From assembly GCA_050290785.1 (NCBI GenBank), contig JBNKIR010000048.1, positions 1-64,000 of the forward strand: 64,000 nt of DNA, written 5' to 3'. Numbering within the stretch: position 1 is the first letter of the stretch; every line of letters starts with the position of its first letter. Shown here piece by piece: positions 22,344-32,303 of this stretch. Under the pieces are notes generated by a model. It worked only from the letters and a program-made list of their open reading frames with translations, searched no databases and was not told the DNA's origin. The position numbers were made by a program, and so were the translations under genes. Source of the stretch: JAAGZL01 sp050290785 (GTDB taxonomy: Bacteria > Pseudomonadota > Gammaproteobacteria > Chromatiales > Chromatiaceae).

Positions 22344-23525
22344 CTAATTAATCCGTTCAAACACGGTGGCGATCCCCATGCCCATGCCGATACACATGGT
22401 GGCCAGTCCCAGGTTGCCATCGTTGTTTTCCATGACGTTGAGCAGGGTGTTGGAGATCCTGGTGCCGGAACATCCGAGCGGATGACCCAGGGCGATGGCC
22501 CCGCCGTAGACGTTTACCTTGTCATCCATCGTATCCAGCAGCTTGAGGTTCTTCAGCACCGCCAGGCTCTGGGCGGCAAAGGCCTCGTTCAGCTCCACAT
22601 AGTCTATATCGTCTATGGTCAGACCGGCCCGCTTCAGGGCCTTCTGTGATGCGGGTACCGGGCCGTAACCCATGATGGAAGGATCGCATCCCGCCACTGC
22701 CATGCTCCTGATGCGGGCGCGCGGGGTCAGGCCCAGTTCCTTCGCCTTCTGTTCCGACATCACCAACATGCCGGAGGCGCCGTCGGAGAGTGCTGAGGAT
22801 GTGCCTGCCGTTACCGTGCCCACCTTGGGTATGAATACCGGACGCAGTTTTGCCATGTCGTCGATATTGGCGTCGGGTCGAATCACCTCGTCGATGGTTA
22901 TGGCGGTCCTGAAGCCGGTGGTAGCGTCGTGTCCTTCCACCGGGATGATCTCCTTATCCCAGTGACCATCCAGCGTGGCCTGGTGGGCGCGTTGGTGCGA
23001 GCGCACGCCGAACTCGTCCTGCATCTGGCGGGTGATGCCGTTCATCTTTCCCAGCAGTTCGGCGGTAACCCCCATCAGCATGTCGGCCTTGGCCGCATGT
23101 TTGGATATTGCCGGGTTCACCTCAACGCCGTGATCCATGGGGACATGCCCCATGTGCTCTACGCCGCCGACTATGAAGATCTCACCATAGCCGGTGACTA
23201 TGGCCTGAGCGGCGGTGTGCAGGGCGGACATGGATGATCCGCACAGGCGGTTGACGGTCTGGGCCGATACGCCATGGGGCAGTCCGGCCAGGAGGGAGGC
23301 GTTGCGTGCGATGTTGAACCCCTGCTCTTTGGTTTGATTCACGCAGCCCCAGATCACATCCTCGATCTCGTTCGGGTTTACCTCCGGGTTGCGCCGCAGT
23401 AGGGCCTTCATGACTTCAGCAGACAGGGCCTCGGCGCGCACATTACGGAAGACGCCGGCTCTGGAGCGGCCCATGGCGGTGCGTACGCCGTCAACTATAA
23501 CGATATCATTGATAGACATACTCAT
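22344..23525 (-). CDS. fadA: 3-ketoacyl-CoA thiolase FadA
   Basis: Thiolase of 393 residues, last step of each beta-oxidation round and the beta subunit of the fatty-acid oxidation complex. The nucleophilic cysteine is in VNRLCGSSMSALH. GHPLGCSGTR and the C-terminal cysteine region ATMCIGMGMG complete the active site. The start shares a base with the fadB stop (TAATG), the usual fadBA coupling. ATG codons at 23525 and 23519 are both possible. Confidence 0.95.
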   Translation of the reverse strand: MSMSINDIVIVDGVRTAMGRSRAGVFRNVRAEALSAEVMKALLRRNPEVNPNEIEDVIWGCVNQTKEQGFNIARNASLLAGLPHGVSAQTVNRLCGSSMSALHTAAQAIVTGYGEIFIVGGVEHMGHVPMDHGVEVNPAISKHAAKADMLMGVTAELLGKMNGITRQMQDEFGVRSHQRAHQATLDGHWDKEIIPVEGHDATTGFRTAITIDEVIRPDANIDDMAKLRPVFIPKVGTVTAGTSSALSDGASGMLVMSEQKAKELGLTPRARIRSMAVAGCDPSIMGYGPVPASQKALKRAGLTIDDIDYVELNEAFAAQSLAVLKNLKLLDTMDDKVNVYGGAIALGHPLGCSGTRISNTLLNVMENNDGNLGLATMCIGMGMGIATVFERIN

Positions 23526-25687
23526 TACTTATCTCCTTCCTGCTGAAAGAATTTCGCGCCGCTGGCGGCCATTGATTGCATGTTCTCTGTCGGCTGATAG
23601 AGCGGGCCCAGATGTGCATACTTCTCTGCCATCTGACAGAACCGGTCCAGACCCATCTGATCCAGATAGTGCAGGGCGCCGCCACGGAATGGAGGGAAGC
23701 CGATACCGTAGATCAGGGCCATGTCGGCCTCGGCCGGGCTGGCAACTATATTCTCCTCGATGCAGCGTACGGTCTCGATGCACAGCGGGATCATCATGCG
23801 TTCAATGATCTCCTCGTCGCCGAACTCCTTTATCTCGCCGGTGACATCCTTGAGCAGTGCATCTACTGCCTCGTCATTGATCTTCTTCTGCTTGCCCTTT
23901 TTGTCCAACTCATAGCGGTAGAAGCCCTTGTCGTTCTTCTGACCGAAGCGCTGGTTTGCGTACATGCGGTCGATGGCGTTTTCGCCCTCGTGACTCATGC
24001 GCTCGGGGAAGCCGGCTGCCATGACGGCATCGGCGTGATGGGCGGTGTCGATACCGACTACGTCCAGTAGATAGGCGGGGCCCATGGGCCAGCCGAAGCC
24101 CTCCATCACCTGGTCGATCCTGCGGAAGTCCGCTCCGTCGCTGACCAGGGCGGAGAAGCCTCCAAAGTATGGAAACAGCACGCGGTTGACCAGGAAGCCG
24201 GGGCAGTCGTTTACCACGATCGGTGTCTTACCCATGGCCTTTGCGTAGGCCACGGTGCGGGCAACTGCCTCTTCGCCACTCTTCTCGCCGCGGATCACCT
24301 CGACCAGAGGCATACGGTGCACAGGGTTGAAGAAGTGCATGCCGCAGAATCGCTCCGGGTTCTCCAGGGCGGTGGCCAGTTCGGTGATGGAGATGGTGGA
24401 GGTGTTGGATGTCAGGATCGCATCCTCTTTCATGGCCTTTTCCGCCTCCGCCAGTACGCTCTTCTTTACATTGACGTTCTCTACCACCGCCTCTACCACC
24501 AGATCGGCGCGATTGAAATCGCCATAGCTCAAGGTTGGCGTGATCTGGGTCAGGGTCTTGGCCATCTGCTGTTCATTGATACGGCCTCTCTTGAGCTGGC
24601 CGGAGAGCAGTTTGGTCGCCTCGTTCAGGCCCAGTTGGAGCGCGGCCTCATTGATGTCCTTCATCAGGATGGGCGTGCCCTTGGATGCGGACTGATAGGC
24701 CACGCCGCCACCCATGATACCGGCGCCCAACACCCCGGCCATGGCTACCGGTGCGGTATCCTGGGTGTACTTCTTGGCGACCTTTTTGACGTATTGGTCT
24801 TTCAGAAAGAGTCCGACCAGAGATGCGGTGACATCGGTCTTGGCCAGCTTGGCGAAGGCCTTGGCCTCCGCGTCGATGGCGCCCTTGCGGTCCATCTTGA
24901 CCGCCTTCTGCATGGTCTTGATGGCCTGCATGGGTGCCGGATAGTGGGGGCCGGCCTGGGCGCCGATCACGCCCTTGGCGGATTCGAAGGCCATGGTCAT
25001 TTCCATCTGGTTGAGTTTAACCGGGCTGGTCTTCTCGCTTCTGCGCGCCCGGTAGTCGATGCTTCCGTCAATACACTTCTTTATCAGGTCGAGGGCTGCG
25101 GCATTAACCTGATCCGCCGCCACTACTGCGTCCACCCCGCCTTCCTGCAGGGCCGCATCGGCCTTTTTCTGGCTGCCGGAGCAGATCCACTCATTGGCGT
25201 TATCCACGCCGATCAACCTTGGCAGTCTGAAGGTGCCGCCCCAGCCTGGGTTGATGCCGAGTTTCACCTCGGGCAGTCCGACCTGGGCGGAATCTGCCAT
25301 GACCCGATAGTCGGTGGAGAGGCAGAGTTCGAAGCCGCCGCCCAGGGCCAGGCCGTTGATGGCGGTGACGGTGGGGCAGGGCAGGTCTTCGATGGCGTTG
25401 AAGATATCATCCAGCTCCAGTATGTGCTGGTAGATCTCCTCTTCTGAGTGAGAGAACATCTGGGTGAACTCGGTGATGTCCGCCCCCACGATAAAGGCCT
25501 CTTTGGCGCTGGAGAAGAAAACACCTTTGAGGTTCCCGGTCTCGCCCAGCTTGGTTACCGCCTGTTTCAATTCGAGCAGTGTTGCCTGGTCAAACTTGTT
25601 AATGGCTTCATTTTCTCGGTCAAATACAACCTCGTAAATGCCTTCCTCAACAGTCTGTACGCGGATGAATTGACCTTGCATCAACAT
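23525..25687 (-). CDS. fadB: Fatty-acid oxidation complex subunit alpha FadB
   Basis: Bifunctional enoyl-CoA hydratase/3-hydroxyacyl-CoA dehydrogenase, 720 residues, typical FadB length. The N-terminal crotonase part contains ALGGGFELCLSTDYRVM and GLPEVKLGINPGWGGTFRLPRL. The NAD-binding motif GVLGAGIMGGGVAYQSA is near residue 320, and GMHFFNPVHRMPLVEVIRG and GFLVNRVLFPY mark the dehydrogenase. It forms the alpha2-beta2 complex with FadA. Confidence 0.96.
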   Translation of the reverse strand: MLMQGQFIRVQTVEEGIYEVVFDRENEAINKFDQATLLELKQAVTKLGETGNLKGVFFSSAKEAFIVGADITEFTQMFSHSEEEIYQHILELDDIFNAIEDLPCPTVTAINGLALGGGFELCLSTDYRVMADSAQVGLPEVKLGINPGWGGTFRLPRLIGVDNANEWICSGSQKKADAALQEGGVDAVVAADQVNAAALDLIKKCIDGSIDYRARRSEKTSPVKLNQMEMTMAFESAKGVIGAQAGPHYPAPMQAIKTMQKAVKMDRKGAIDAEAKAFAKLAKTDVTASLVGLFLKDQYVKKVAKKYTQDTAPVAMAGVLGAGIMGGGVAYQSASKGTPILMKDINEAALQLGLNEATKLLSGQLKRGRINEQQMAKTLTQITPTLSYGDFNRADLVVEAVVENVNVKKSVLAEAEKAMKEDAILTSNTSTISITELATALENPERFCGMHFFNPVHRMPLVEVIRGEKSGEEAVARTVAYAKAMGKTPIVVNDCPGFLVNRVLFPYFGGFSALVSDGADFRRIDQVMEGFGWPMGPAYLLDVVGIDTAHHADAVMAAGFPERMSHEGENAIDRMYANQRFGQKNDKGFYRYELDKKGKQKKINDEAVDALLKDVTGEIKEFGDEEIIERMMIPLCIETVRCIEENIVASPAEADMALIYGIGFPPFRGGALHYLDQMGLDRFCQMAEKYAHLGPLYQPTENMQSMAASGAKFFQQEGDK

Positions 25688-25774
25688 GACACGTATCTCC
25701 TATGTAACATTATTAAAGTGAATTTGCGGACTGCATATATCCGCGTTGTGTTTGGTTCGTTCTATATCAAGGGA

Positions 25775-26323
25775 TCACTTGTCTGTGGTTTCTATGGATC
25801 CCTCAGAAGATAGTCTGTTTACTAATTCTCCGTCCCTGGACCAGACATGACAGCTATCCAGTATCAGCTTGTAGCCCTGTTTCTTTGTGGACTCGCTGCT
25901 GTGTGACCACAGGGCCTGAAACGCAGTAGTGGCGACAACCGGTAGTAACTCGTTTAGATGGGTGCACCCGCTTGCCCCGCCCACCAGCTCTTTTGCCTTC
26001 ACTCGCCATCCCGGCCTGATATTGATTCCGATCAGCTTTTTGTAGGCATCGGTGATATTGGGGCATACCTCAAAAGGTGCTGCGTCTATCGATGCCTGGA
26101 CCTCATGTATCTTTAAGAAGGCATCGATAGTTACCCGCAGTTGTATATCGTGGAACGCCTCCCCTGCGGCCACATAACCATGCTCCCTGCTGTCCACGCT
26201 GCTGCTTTTGATATCGGTCATACGGACTTCTATGTCCCACAAGCCGTCGTCGCGCAGGTAGGCATCGGAGGTGATCGTCCTCCCGTGCTGATGCTGGCGG
26301 CGTTGTGGTTTTGGTAACGGCAT
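25775..26323 (-). CDS. DUF2889 family protein
   Basis: A 182-residue protein with the DUF2889 pattern: AYLRDDGLWDIEVRMTDIK, HDIQLRVTIDAFLKIHEVQA, a CPNITDAYKKLIGINIRPGW stretch and GCTHLNELLPVVATTAFQ. There are no membrane segments or signal peptide. Function is unknown. It sits between fadD and fadB inside an otherwise complete beta-oxidation operon, which suggests a role in acyl or sterol substrate handling (inference). Confidence 0.8.
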   Translation of the reverse strand: MPLPKPQRRQHQHGRTITSDAYLRDDGLWDIEVRMTDIKSSSVDSREHGYVAAGEAFHDIQLRVTIDAFLKIHEVQASIDAAPFEVCPNITDAYKKLIGINIRPGWRVKAKELVGGASGCTHLNELLPVVATTAFQALWSHSSESTKKQGYKLILDSCHVWSRDGELVNRLSSEGSIETTDK

Positions 26324-26334
26324 GCAGCTTATCC

Positions 26335-27990
26335 CTATGAGATGCTGTCTCTGAGTGACCGCCGCAGTATCTTACCCACGTTGGTCTTGGGCAGTTCCTC
26401 GGCAAATTCCACCATCTTAGGAACCTTGTAGCCGGTCAGTTTATCGCGGCACCAGGTGCGGATCTCGTCGACAGTCAGGTCTTTGTTCGAGCTGACCACA
26501 AACAGTTTGACCGACTCACCGGTGACATCATCCGGGATCCCGATTGCTGCGCATTCGACTATATCCGGATGCTGGGTTGCCACCTCTTCAACCTCGTTCG
26601 GATAGACGTTAAATCCCGAGACGATGATGATGTCTTTCGCCCGGTCGGCTATGCTCAGGAAGCCGTCTCTATGCAGTATCGCTATGTCGCCTGTTTTGAA
26701 ATAGCCGTCTTCGGTAAATACGTCTTCCGTCTCCGCATCTTTTTGCCAGTAACCGGCCATTACCTGGGGTCCCCAGACACACAGCTCTCCGGCTTTGCCC
26801 TCTTCGACATCGTTTTCGGATTTGTCGATGATGCGAATGTTGGTGTGTGGAACAGGTGGTCCAATGGTACCGATCTGTTGCCCGCCCGGAGGGTTGATGG
26901 TGACTATGGGTGAGGTCTCGGTGAGGCCATAGCCCTCGGTTATGGTGCAGCCCGTTATCTTTTCCCATTGGTCGGCCGCGTCATGGGTCAGCGCCATGCC
27001 GCCCGAAGATGTGATGCGAAATTTGCTGAAGTCCAGGGATGCGAAATCCGGATTACGGCACAGCGCCACAAACAGGGTGTTTAGGCCGAGAAAGGCGGTA
27101 ATCTTCCAGTTTTTCAGCTCTTTCACAAAACCGGGGATGTCCCTTGGATTGGGGATCAATATGCCATGCCCGCCTGATAGCATCGCAGTCTGGGCGATGG
27201 TAAAGGCATAGATGTGATACAGGGGCAGCGGTGAAATAGCGGTCTCCGCCCAGTCTTCTCCGGAAGTGGCTATTCGTGGTTGCGACTGCAGTATGTTGGA
27301 CAGGATGTTGGCATGGGTCAGCTTGGCCCCCTTGGATAGGCCGGTAGTGCCGCCGGTGTACTGCAGTGCGGCGATGGATGCAGATTCTGTCTCTACATGG
27401 GTATGTTTTTTGCCCTTATGCTTGTTTAGGATCTTTCTCAGGGATAGGGCCTGGGGAAGATTAAAGGCTGGCTGCATCTTTTTTACTTTATCTATGACAA
27501 AGTGGATCAGATTGCGTTTCAGGAAGCCATGCAGGTCTGCGGCCTGAACCAATATAACCTTTTCGATATCGGTATTGCCCAGGATCTTCTCTGCGTTATG
27601 CGCCATGCACTGATAGATGATCAACGCCTTGGCACCTGAATCCTTGAACTGATACTCCATCTCATGGGATGTGTACAAAGGATTGGTGTTGACTACAATC
27701 AAACCGGCCAACAGTGAGCCGAAGAAGACTATCGGGTACTGGACCAGATTAGGCAGCTGAATGGCAATGCGGTCACCCGGTTTAAGGTCTGTCTCCGTTT
27801 GCAGGAAGTGTGCAAACGCAGATGCGCGCTCTGCCAATTCGTTATAGGTAATGGTCTTCCCAATACTGGTGAAGGCCGGCTTCGAGCCATAATTCCTGGT
27901 GCAGTAGTCCAAAAGATCAGGAATGGTCTTAAATCCATATGGGTTAATATCATCTGGGATCCATCCAATTTCAGGTCTGCCAGATGCCAT
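26335..27990 (-). CDS. fadD: Long-chain fatty acid--CoA ligase FadD
   Basis: AMP-forming acyl-CoA synthetase (551 residues) that activates fatty acids. P-loop-like motif YTGGTTGLSKGAKLTH, adenylate motif TEGYGLTETSP, FKTGDIAILHRDGFLSIADRAKD and the C-terminal lysine segment KTNVGKILRR. It starts three bases after the SCP2 gene stop. First enzymatic step of the pathway encoded around it. Confidence 0.92.
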   Translation of the reverse strand: MASGRPEIGWIPDDINPYGFKTIPDLLDYCTRNYGSKPAFTSIGKTITYNELAERASAFAHFLQTETDLKPGDRIAIQLPNLVQYPIVFFGSLLAGLIVVNTNPLYTSHEMEYQFKDSGAKALIIYQCMAHNAEKILGNTDIEKVILVQAADLHGFLKRNLIHFVIDKVKKMQPAFNLPQALSLRKILNKHKGKKHTHVETESASIAALQYTGGTTGLSKGAKLTHANILSNILQSQPRIATSGEDWAETAISPLPLYHIYAFTIAQTAMLSGGHGILIPNPRDIPGFVKELKNWKITAFLGLNTLFVALCRNPDFASLDFSKFRITSSGGMALTHDAADQWEKITGCTITEGYGLTETSPIVTINPPGGQQIGTIGPPVPHTNIRIIDKSENDVEEGKAGELCVWGPQVMAGYWQKDAETEDVFTEDGYFKTGDIAILHRDGFLSIADRAKDIIIVSGFNVYPNEVEEVATQHPDIVECAAIGIPDDVTGESVKLFVVSSNKDLTVDEIRTWCRDKLTGYKVPKMVEFAEELPKTNVGKILRRSLRDSIS

Positions 27991-27993
27991 GGT

Positions 27994-28317
27994 TTAACCT
28001 CCGCTTAGAGGAAAGATGTCTGTCAGGCGCGTGGCCAGCATGATATCGCCTGTGGCCTGTATATCGCCACTCATAAATGCCTGCATGCCATCTGTTTCGC
28101 CGTTAAAAACAGATGTCATGGTGTCCAGGTCCATTGACAGGGTGACATTGGGGTCGGACTGCGCTCCTTCCGTTATCTGGCAAGAGCCGTCTTTGATCTC
28201 GATCTGCCAGCTCCCTTGGTCGGTAATGTCATACTGAAAGATGGCGTCCAGGCCGGCGGCTGCGTTCGGATCGAAGCGTTGTTGCATCTCTTCGAGTAGG
28301 CTGTTTATATCGGTCAT
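27994..28317 (-). CDS. SCP2 sterol-binding-domain protein
   Basis: A stand-alone SCP2 domain of 107 residues (WQIEIKDGSCQITEGAQSDPNVTLSM, GDIMLATRLTDIFP). SCP2 proteins hold lipids or acyl-CoAs in a hydrophobic cavity. Located between the acyl-CoA dehydrogenase and fadD genes, it probably presents acyl substrates to the beta-oxidation enzymes. Confidence 0.85.
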   Translation of the reverse strand: MTDINSLLEEMQQRFDPNAAAGLDAIFQYDITDQGSWQIEIKDGSCQITEGAQSDPNVTLSMDLDTMTSVFNGETDGMQAFMSGDIQATGDIMLATRLTDIFPLSGG

Positions 28318-28368
28318 GTGCGATCCCCTTTAGAGCTTGTCAGTTATGTTTTTCGTTCTAGATATACT

Positions 28369-30165
28369 TTAGAAGATAAAACTCTCTTCATCCAATGTCA
28401 TTAGATTATCCGCCCCGGACGTCATGGTCTCCACCAGGCCTCTGGTGCGCGGCAGTATGCGTTGGTAGTAGAATCTTGCCGTCGTGATCTTCGAGTTGTA
28501 AAAGGCCTCTTCACCGGTGTCTCCAGTCAGTTTGGTCTGTGCGGTCTGTGCCATCCTGGCCCAGAAGTAGGCGAAGGCGACGTATCCTGAATACATCAGA
28601 TAATCCACGGATGCCGCACCAACCTCATCACGATTCTTCATGGCCTTCATGCCAATCTTCATGGTGATGCTGCCCCACTCATCGTTCAGCTTCTTCAGGG
28701 GCTCGATGAACTCCTTCATCCCCTTGTCCTTGGCGTGCTCCTTGCAAAACAGGTGGATGATCTTGGTGAATTTCTTCAGTGTCTCACCCTGGGTCATCAA
28801 TACCTTGCGTCCCAGTAGGTCCAAGGCCTGAACCTGAGTGGTGCCCTCATACAGCATGGAGATACGGCTATCGCGCACGTTCTGCTCCATGCCCCATTCC
28901 GAGATATATCCGTGACCACCAAAGACCTGCAGGCCATGGTTCGCAGCCTCAAAACCCATCTCGGTCAGGAAGGCCTTGGCGATAGGGGTGATAAAGGCAA
29001 GCAGAGTGTCGGCATCTTCGATAACCTTCTTGTCTTGGGAGTGGGAGACGGTATCGACCTGCAGCGCGGTGAAATAGATCATCGCCCTTGCCCCTTCGGC
29101 AATCGCCTTTTGGGTGAGGAGCATCTTGCGCACCTCCGGGTGGACGATGATTGGGTCCGCTGCCTTGTCCGGCGCCTTGGGTCCGGTTAGGGAGCGCATC
29201 TGCAGTCGTTCCCTGGCGTAGGCGTAGGAGTTTTGAAATCCCCACTCGGCATGGGCCAGGCCCTGTATGGCCGTCCCCAGACGGGCGGCGTTCATAAAGG
29301 TGAACATGCAGTTCAGCCCCTTGTTGGGTGGTCCGATGAGGAATCCCTTGGCGCCGTCGAAGTTCATCACGCAGGTGGAATTGCCGTGTATCCCCATCTT
29401 GTGTTCTATGGAACCGCAACTTACGTTGTTTGCCTCGCCCGCATTACCCTCGGCGTCCGGCAGTTGTTTCGGTACGATAAAGAGTGAGATGCCCTTGGTG
29501 CCTTCCGGCGCATCCGGCAGGCGCGCCAGCACGATGTGCACGATATTCTCGGCCATGTCGTGTTCGCCGGCGGAGATAAAGATCTTGGTGCCGGTGATGG
29601 CGTAGCTGCCATCCTCATTCGGTTCGGCCTTGGTGCGCAGCAGTCCCAGATCTGTACCGCAGTGCGGCTCGGTCAGGCACATGGTTCCGGTCCACTCTCC
29701 ACTGACCAGCTTGGTGAGATAGGTCTCTTTCTGTTCCTGGGTGCCATGCAGTTCCAGGGTGCGCATGGCGCCATGGCTGAGGCCTGGATACATGCTCCAT
29801 GACCAATTGGCGGTACCAATCATCTCATTGATTACTATGCCCAGGGATTCCGGCAGGCCCTGTCCGCCCCACTCCTCCTTGTGGGGGAGGGATGGCCAGC
29901 CACTCTCCACATACTGTTGATAGGCCTCTTTAAATCCGGGAGGGGTGGTTACTACGCCGTCCTCAAAGGTGCATCCATGCTTATCACCGACCTGATTCAG
30001 CGGCGCCACCACGCGTTCGGCAAACTTTCCTGCCTCGTCCAGGATCGCGTCGATCATGTCAGGTGTGGCTTCTTCGCAATTCAGCTTGTTGTAGTGCTCT
30101 TCTATATTCAGAACTTCGTTCAGAACAAAACGGATATCGCGGTGAGGTACTCTGTATTCGCCCAT
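28369..30165 (-). CDS. Acyl-CoA dehydrogenase (large, C-terminal-extended type)
   Basis: FAD-dependent acyl-CoA dehydrogenase of 598 residues, the DmdC/FadE5-like class with an extra C-terminal helical domain, rather than the 800-residue enterobacterial FadE. Seen: TGTMCLTEPHCGTDLG, ITGTKIFISAGEHD, the catalytic-region MLYEGTTQVQALDLLGRK. First gene of the minus-strand fad operon. It is paralogous to the divergent gene at 30513, and the two probably differ in chain-length range. Confidence 0.92.
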   Translation of the reverse strand: MGEYRVPHRDIRFVLNEVLNIEEHYNKLNCEEATPDMIDAILDEAGKFAERVVAPLNQVGDKHGCTFEDGVVTTPPGFKEAYQQYVESGWPSLPHKEEWGGQGLPESLGIVINEMIGTANWSWSMYPGLSHGAMRTLELHGTQEQKETYLTKLVSGEWTGTMCLTEPHCGTDLGLLRTKAEPNEDGSYAITGTKIFISAGEHDMAENIVHIVLARLPDAPEGTKGISLFIVPKQLPDAEGNAGEANNVSCGSIEHKMGIHGNSTCVMNFDGAKGFLIGPPNKGLNCMFTFMNAARLGTAIQGLAHAEWGFQNSYAYARERLQMRSLTGPKAPDKAADPIIVHPEVRKMLLTQKAIAEGARAMIYFTALQVDTVSHSQDKKVIEDADTLLAFITPIAKAFLTEMGFEAANHGLQVFGGHGYISEWGMEQNVRDSRISMLYEGTTQVQALDLLGRKVLMTQGETLKKFTKIIHLFCKEHAKDKGMKEFIEPLKKLNDEWGSITMKIGMKAMKNRDEVGAASVDYLMYSGYVAFAYFWARMAQTAQTKLTGDTGEEAFYNSKITTARFYYQRILPRTRGLVETMTSGADNLMTLDEESFIF

Positions 30166-30512
30166 GGTATTTAAAGCCTATAATTCAGTTAGTGTTTAAA
30201 TCGTCAGTGAATCCAGCCATCTGGAAGATGGTGTAAGAGTGGAAGTTTTTGTCCGATTATCCAATAACAAATTGATTCAATATTTATGTCCAAATTCGCC
30301 AGCAGGATAAATTTTAGTAAAAACATGCAATTAAGCTCCGGCGCATCCAGATTTGGTAAGGCCTTTATCTGGAGTCTATACTGTCATTTTACGTCATAAA
30401 TACAGATCAGGGAGAAAATTGTCAGGAAATTAGGCGACTTTTGTTATTGGACTTAATGAGAGATTGCAACAATATTTTCTTAACAGATTAGTTTCGACTT
30501 GGGATTGGCCAT
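30166..30512. promoter_or_regulatory. Divergent regulatory region of the two fad units
   Basis: AT-rich, no gene. A possible plus-strand promoter is TTGTCA (30419-30424), 17 bases, TGTTAT (30442-30447). Two inverted repeats are visible: CCATCT-GGA-AGATGG (30217-30231) and TCCAGAT / ATCTGGA (30346-30352 and 30367-30373). Either could be an operator, but I cannot assign it to FadR, PsrA or the AraC-type regulator encoded at 36.4 kb. Confidence 0.4.
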
Positions 30513-32303
30513 ATGCCTATATATAAGACACCACTGCGTGAGATGCGCTTTGTCTATAACGAATTGTTTGATTCGAAGAGTATCGAGCAGCTGCCAGGTT
30601 TTGAAGAGGTTACACCGGATCTGGTCGACGCCATGCTGGACGAGGCCGGGAAGTTCTGTGAAGGGCGCCTGCTCCCTATCAATCAGAGCGGCGATGCTGA
30701 GGGGTGCGCATTCGAAGAGGGGTATGTCTCCACTCCGGCCGGTTTTGTCCAGGCATATCGTGAGTTCTGTGAATTAGGCCTGTGCAGCCTGACCGGGCCG
30801 GTGGAATACAACGGCCAAGGGATGCCCAAGACCCTGGGGCTGATGATCGAAGAGATCATCTCCAGCACCAATATGTCATTCAGTCTCTATCCTGGCCTGA
30901 CCGGCGGCGCCTGCAATGCCATCCTGGCCAAGGGTAGCGATGAGCTTAAGCAGAGATATCTCCCCAAGATGGTGGAAGGCACCTGGACCGGGGCCATGTC
31001 CCTAACTGAACCGCACTGTGGTTCCGACCTGGGGATGATTCGCACCAAGGCGGTCCCGAACGATGACCACAGCTATACCATCACCGGCACCAAGATATTC
31101 ATCACCGCCGGTGATCATGATCTTAGCGAGAACATAATCCACCTGGTGCTGGCCAGGACCCCTGATGCCCCTAAGGGTATTAAAGGTATCAGCATGTTCC
31201 TGGTCCCTAAATTTTTGGTAGACGAACACTCCGAGGTGGGAGAACCGAACAACGTAAACTGCAGCGCCATCGAGCATAAGATGGGGATCAAGGCCTCAGC
31301 CACCTGTGTGATGAATTTCGACGCTGCCAAGGGCTATCTGGTGGGTGAACTGAACAAGGGTATGGCCGCCATGTTCATCATGATGAACGTCGAACGGCTC
31401 GCCGTGGGTATCCAGGGTCTGGGTATCGCCGAGGCCTCATATCAGGGTGCGGTCAACTATGCCAAAGAGCGTCTGCAAGGCCGATCCCTAACTGGTCCCA
31501 AGAGTCCGGATAAGGCGGCAGATCCGCTCCTGGTGCATCCGGATGTAAGGCGTATGCTGTTGACCCAGCGGGCATATACCGAAGGGTGTCGCGCCCTGGT
31601 GGTTTGGGTTGCCAGGGAGCTGGATCTGTCGCGCCATCATCCAGATGCACAACGTCGCCAGGATGCGGAGGATTTTATCGCCCTGATGACGCCGGTGGTG
31701 AAGGCCTTCAATAGCGATATCGGATCAGAGATGGCCAACCTCGGTGTACAGGTATTGGGCGGGCATGGATATATCAGCGAACATGGGATGGAACAGTATG
31801 TGCGCGATGCCCGTATCGCCCAGATCTATGAAGGCACCAACGGTATTCAGGCCATGGATCTGGTGGGGCGCAAGCTTACCGCCTGCGATGGTAGATATCT
31901 GCAGCAGTTCTTCGGGCCGGTGGAGGAGTATCTCAAACAAAATGGCTCCAATCCCTATCTCAAGAGCTTTATCCAGCCGCTGGGCGATGCCTTCGGTAGA
32001 CTGCAATCCGCAACCAACTATGTTGCAGGGCAACTGAGTTCAGCTCCGGATGACAGCGCTGCCGCCGCCACCGACTACCTTAGGATGTTCGGGCTGGTGG
32101 CCCTGGGTTATCTGTGGGCGCGTATGGCCGAGGTGGCCAGCGCCAAGGTGAATGGCGGTGAATCAATGTTTTATCAGGCCAAGATCGACACCGCCCACTT
32201 CTATTTCGAGCGTCTGCTGCCCCAATGCGAGGCGCTGCATCAGATCATATTGTCTGGTTCCAGCACCATCATGAAGTTTAATGATGATGCCTTTGAGTTA
32301 TGA
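30513..32303 (+). CDS. Acyl-CoA dehydrogenase, second paralogue
   Basis: 596-residue homologue of the gene at 28369, same architecture: TGAMSLTEPHCGSDLG, ITGTKIFITAGDHD, GGHGYISEHGMEQYVRDARI and IYEGTNGIQAMDLVGRK. It begins the plus-strand unit carrying the thioesterase and electron-transfer flavoprotein genes. Electrons from its FAD should pass to the EtfAB encoded just downstream. Its stop overlaps the next start (ATGA). Confidence 0.92.
   Translation: MPIYKTPLREMRFVYNELFDSKSIEQLPGFEEVTPDLVDAMLDEAGKFCEGRLLPINQSGDAEGCAFEEGYVSTPAGFVQAYREFCELGLCSLTGPVEYNGQGMPKTLGLMIEEIISSTNMSFSLYPGLTGGACNAILAKGSDELKQRYLPKMVEGTWTGAMSLTEPHCGSDLGMIRTKAVPNDDHSYTITGTKIFITAGDHDLSENIIHLVLARTPDAPKGIKGISMFLVPKFLVDEHSEVGEPNNVNCSAIEHKMGIKASATCVMNFDAAKGYLVGELNKGMAAMFIMMNVERLAVGIQGLGIAEASYQGAVNYAKERLQGRSLTGPKSPDKAADPLLVHPDVRRMLLTQRAYTEGCRALVVWVARELDLSRHHPDAQRRQDAEDFIALMTPVVKAFNSDIGSEMANLGVQVLGGHGYISEHGMEQYVRDARIAQIYEGTNGIQAMDLVGRKLTACDGRYLQQFFGPVEEYLKQNGSNPYLKSFIQPLGDAFGRLQSATNYVAGQLSSAPDDSAAAATDYLRMFGLVALGYLWARMAEVASAKVNGGESMFYQAKIDTAHFYFERLLPQCEALHQIILSGSSTIMKFNDDAFEL

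Noticed and set aside
24317..25447. 376-codon open frame on the plus strand
   Set aside because: Antisense to fadB; no domain pattern.
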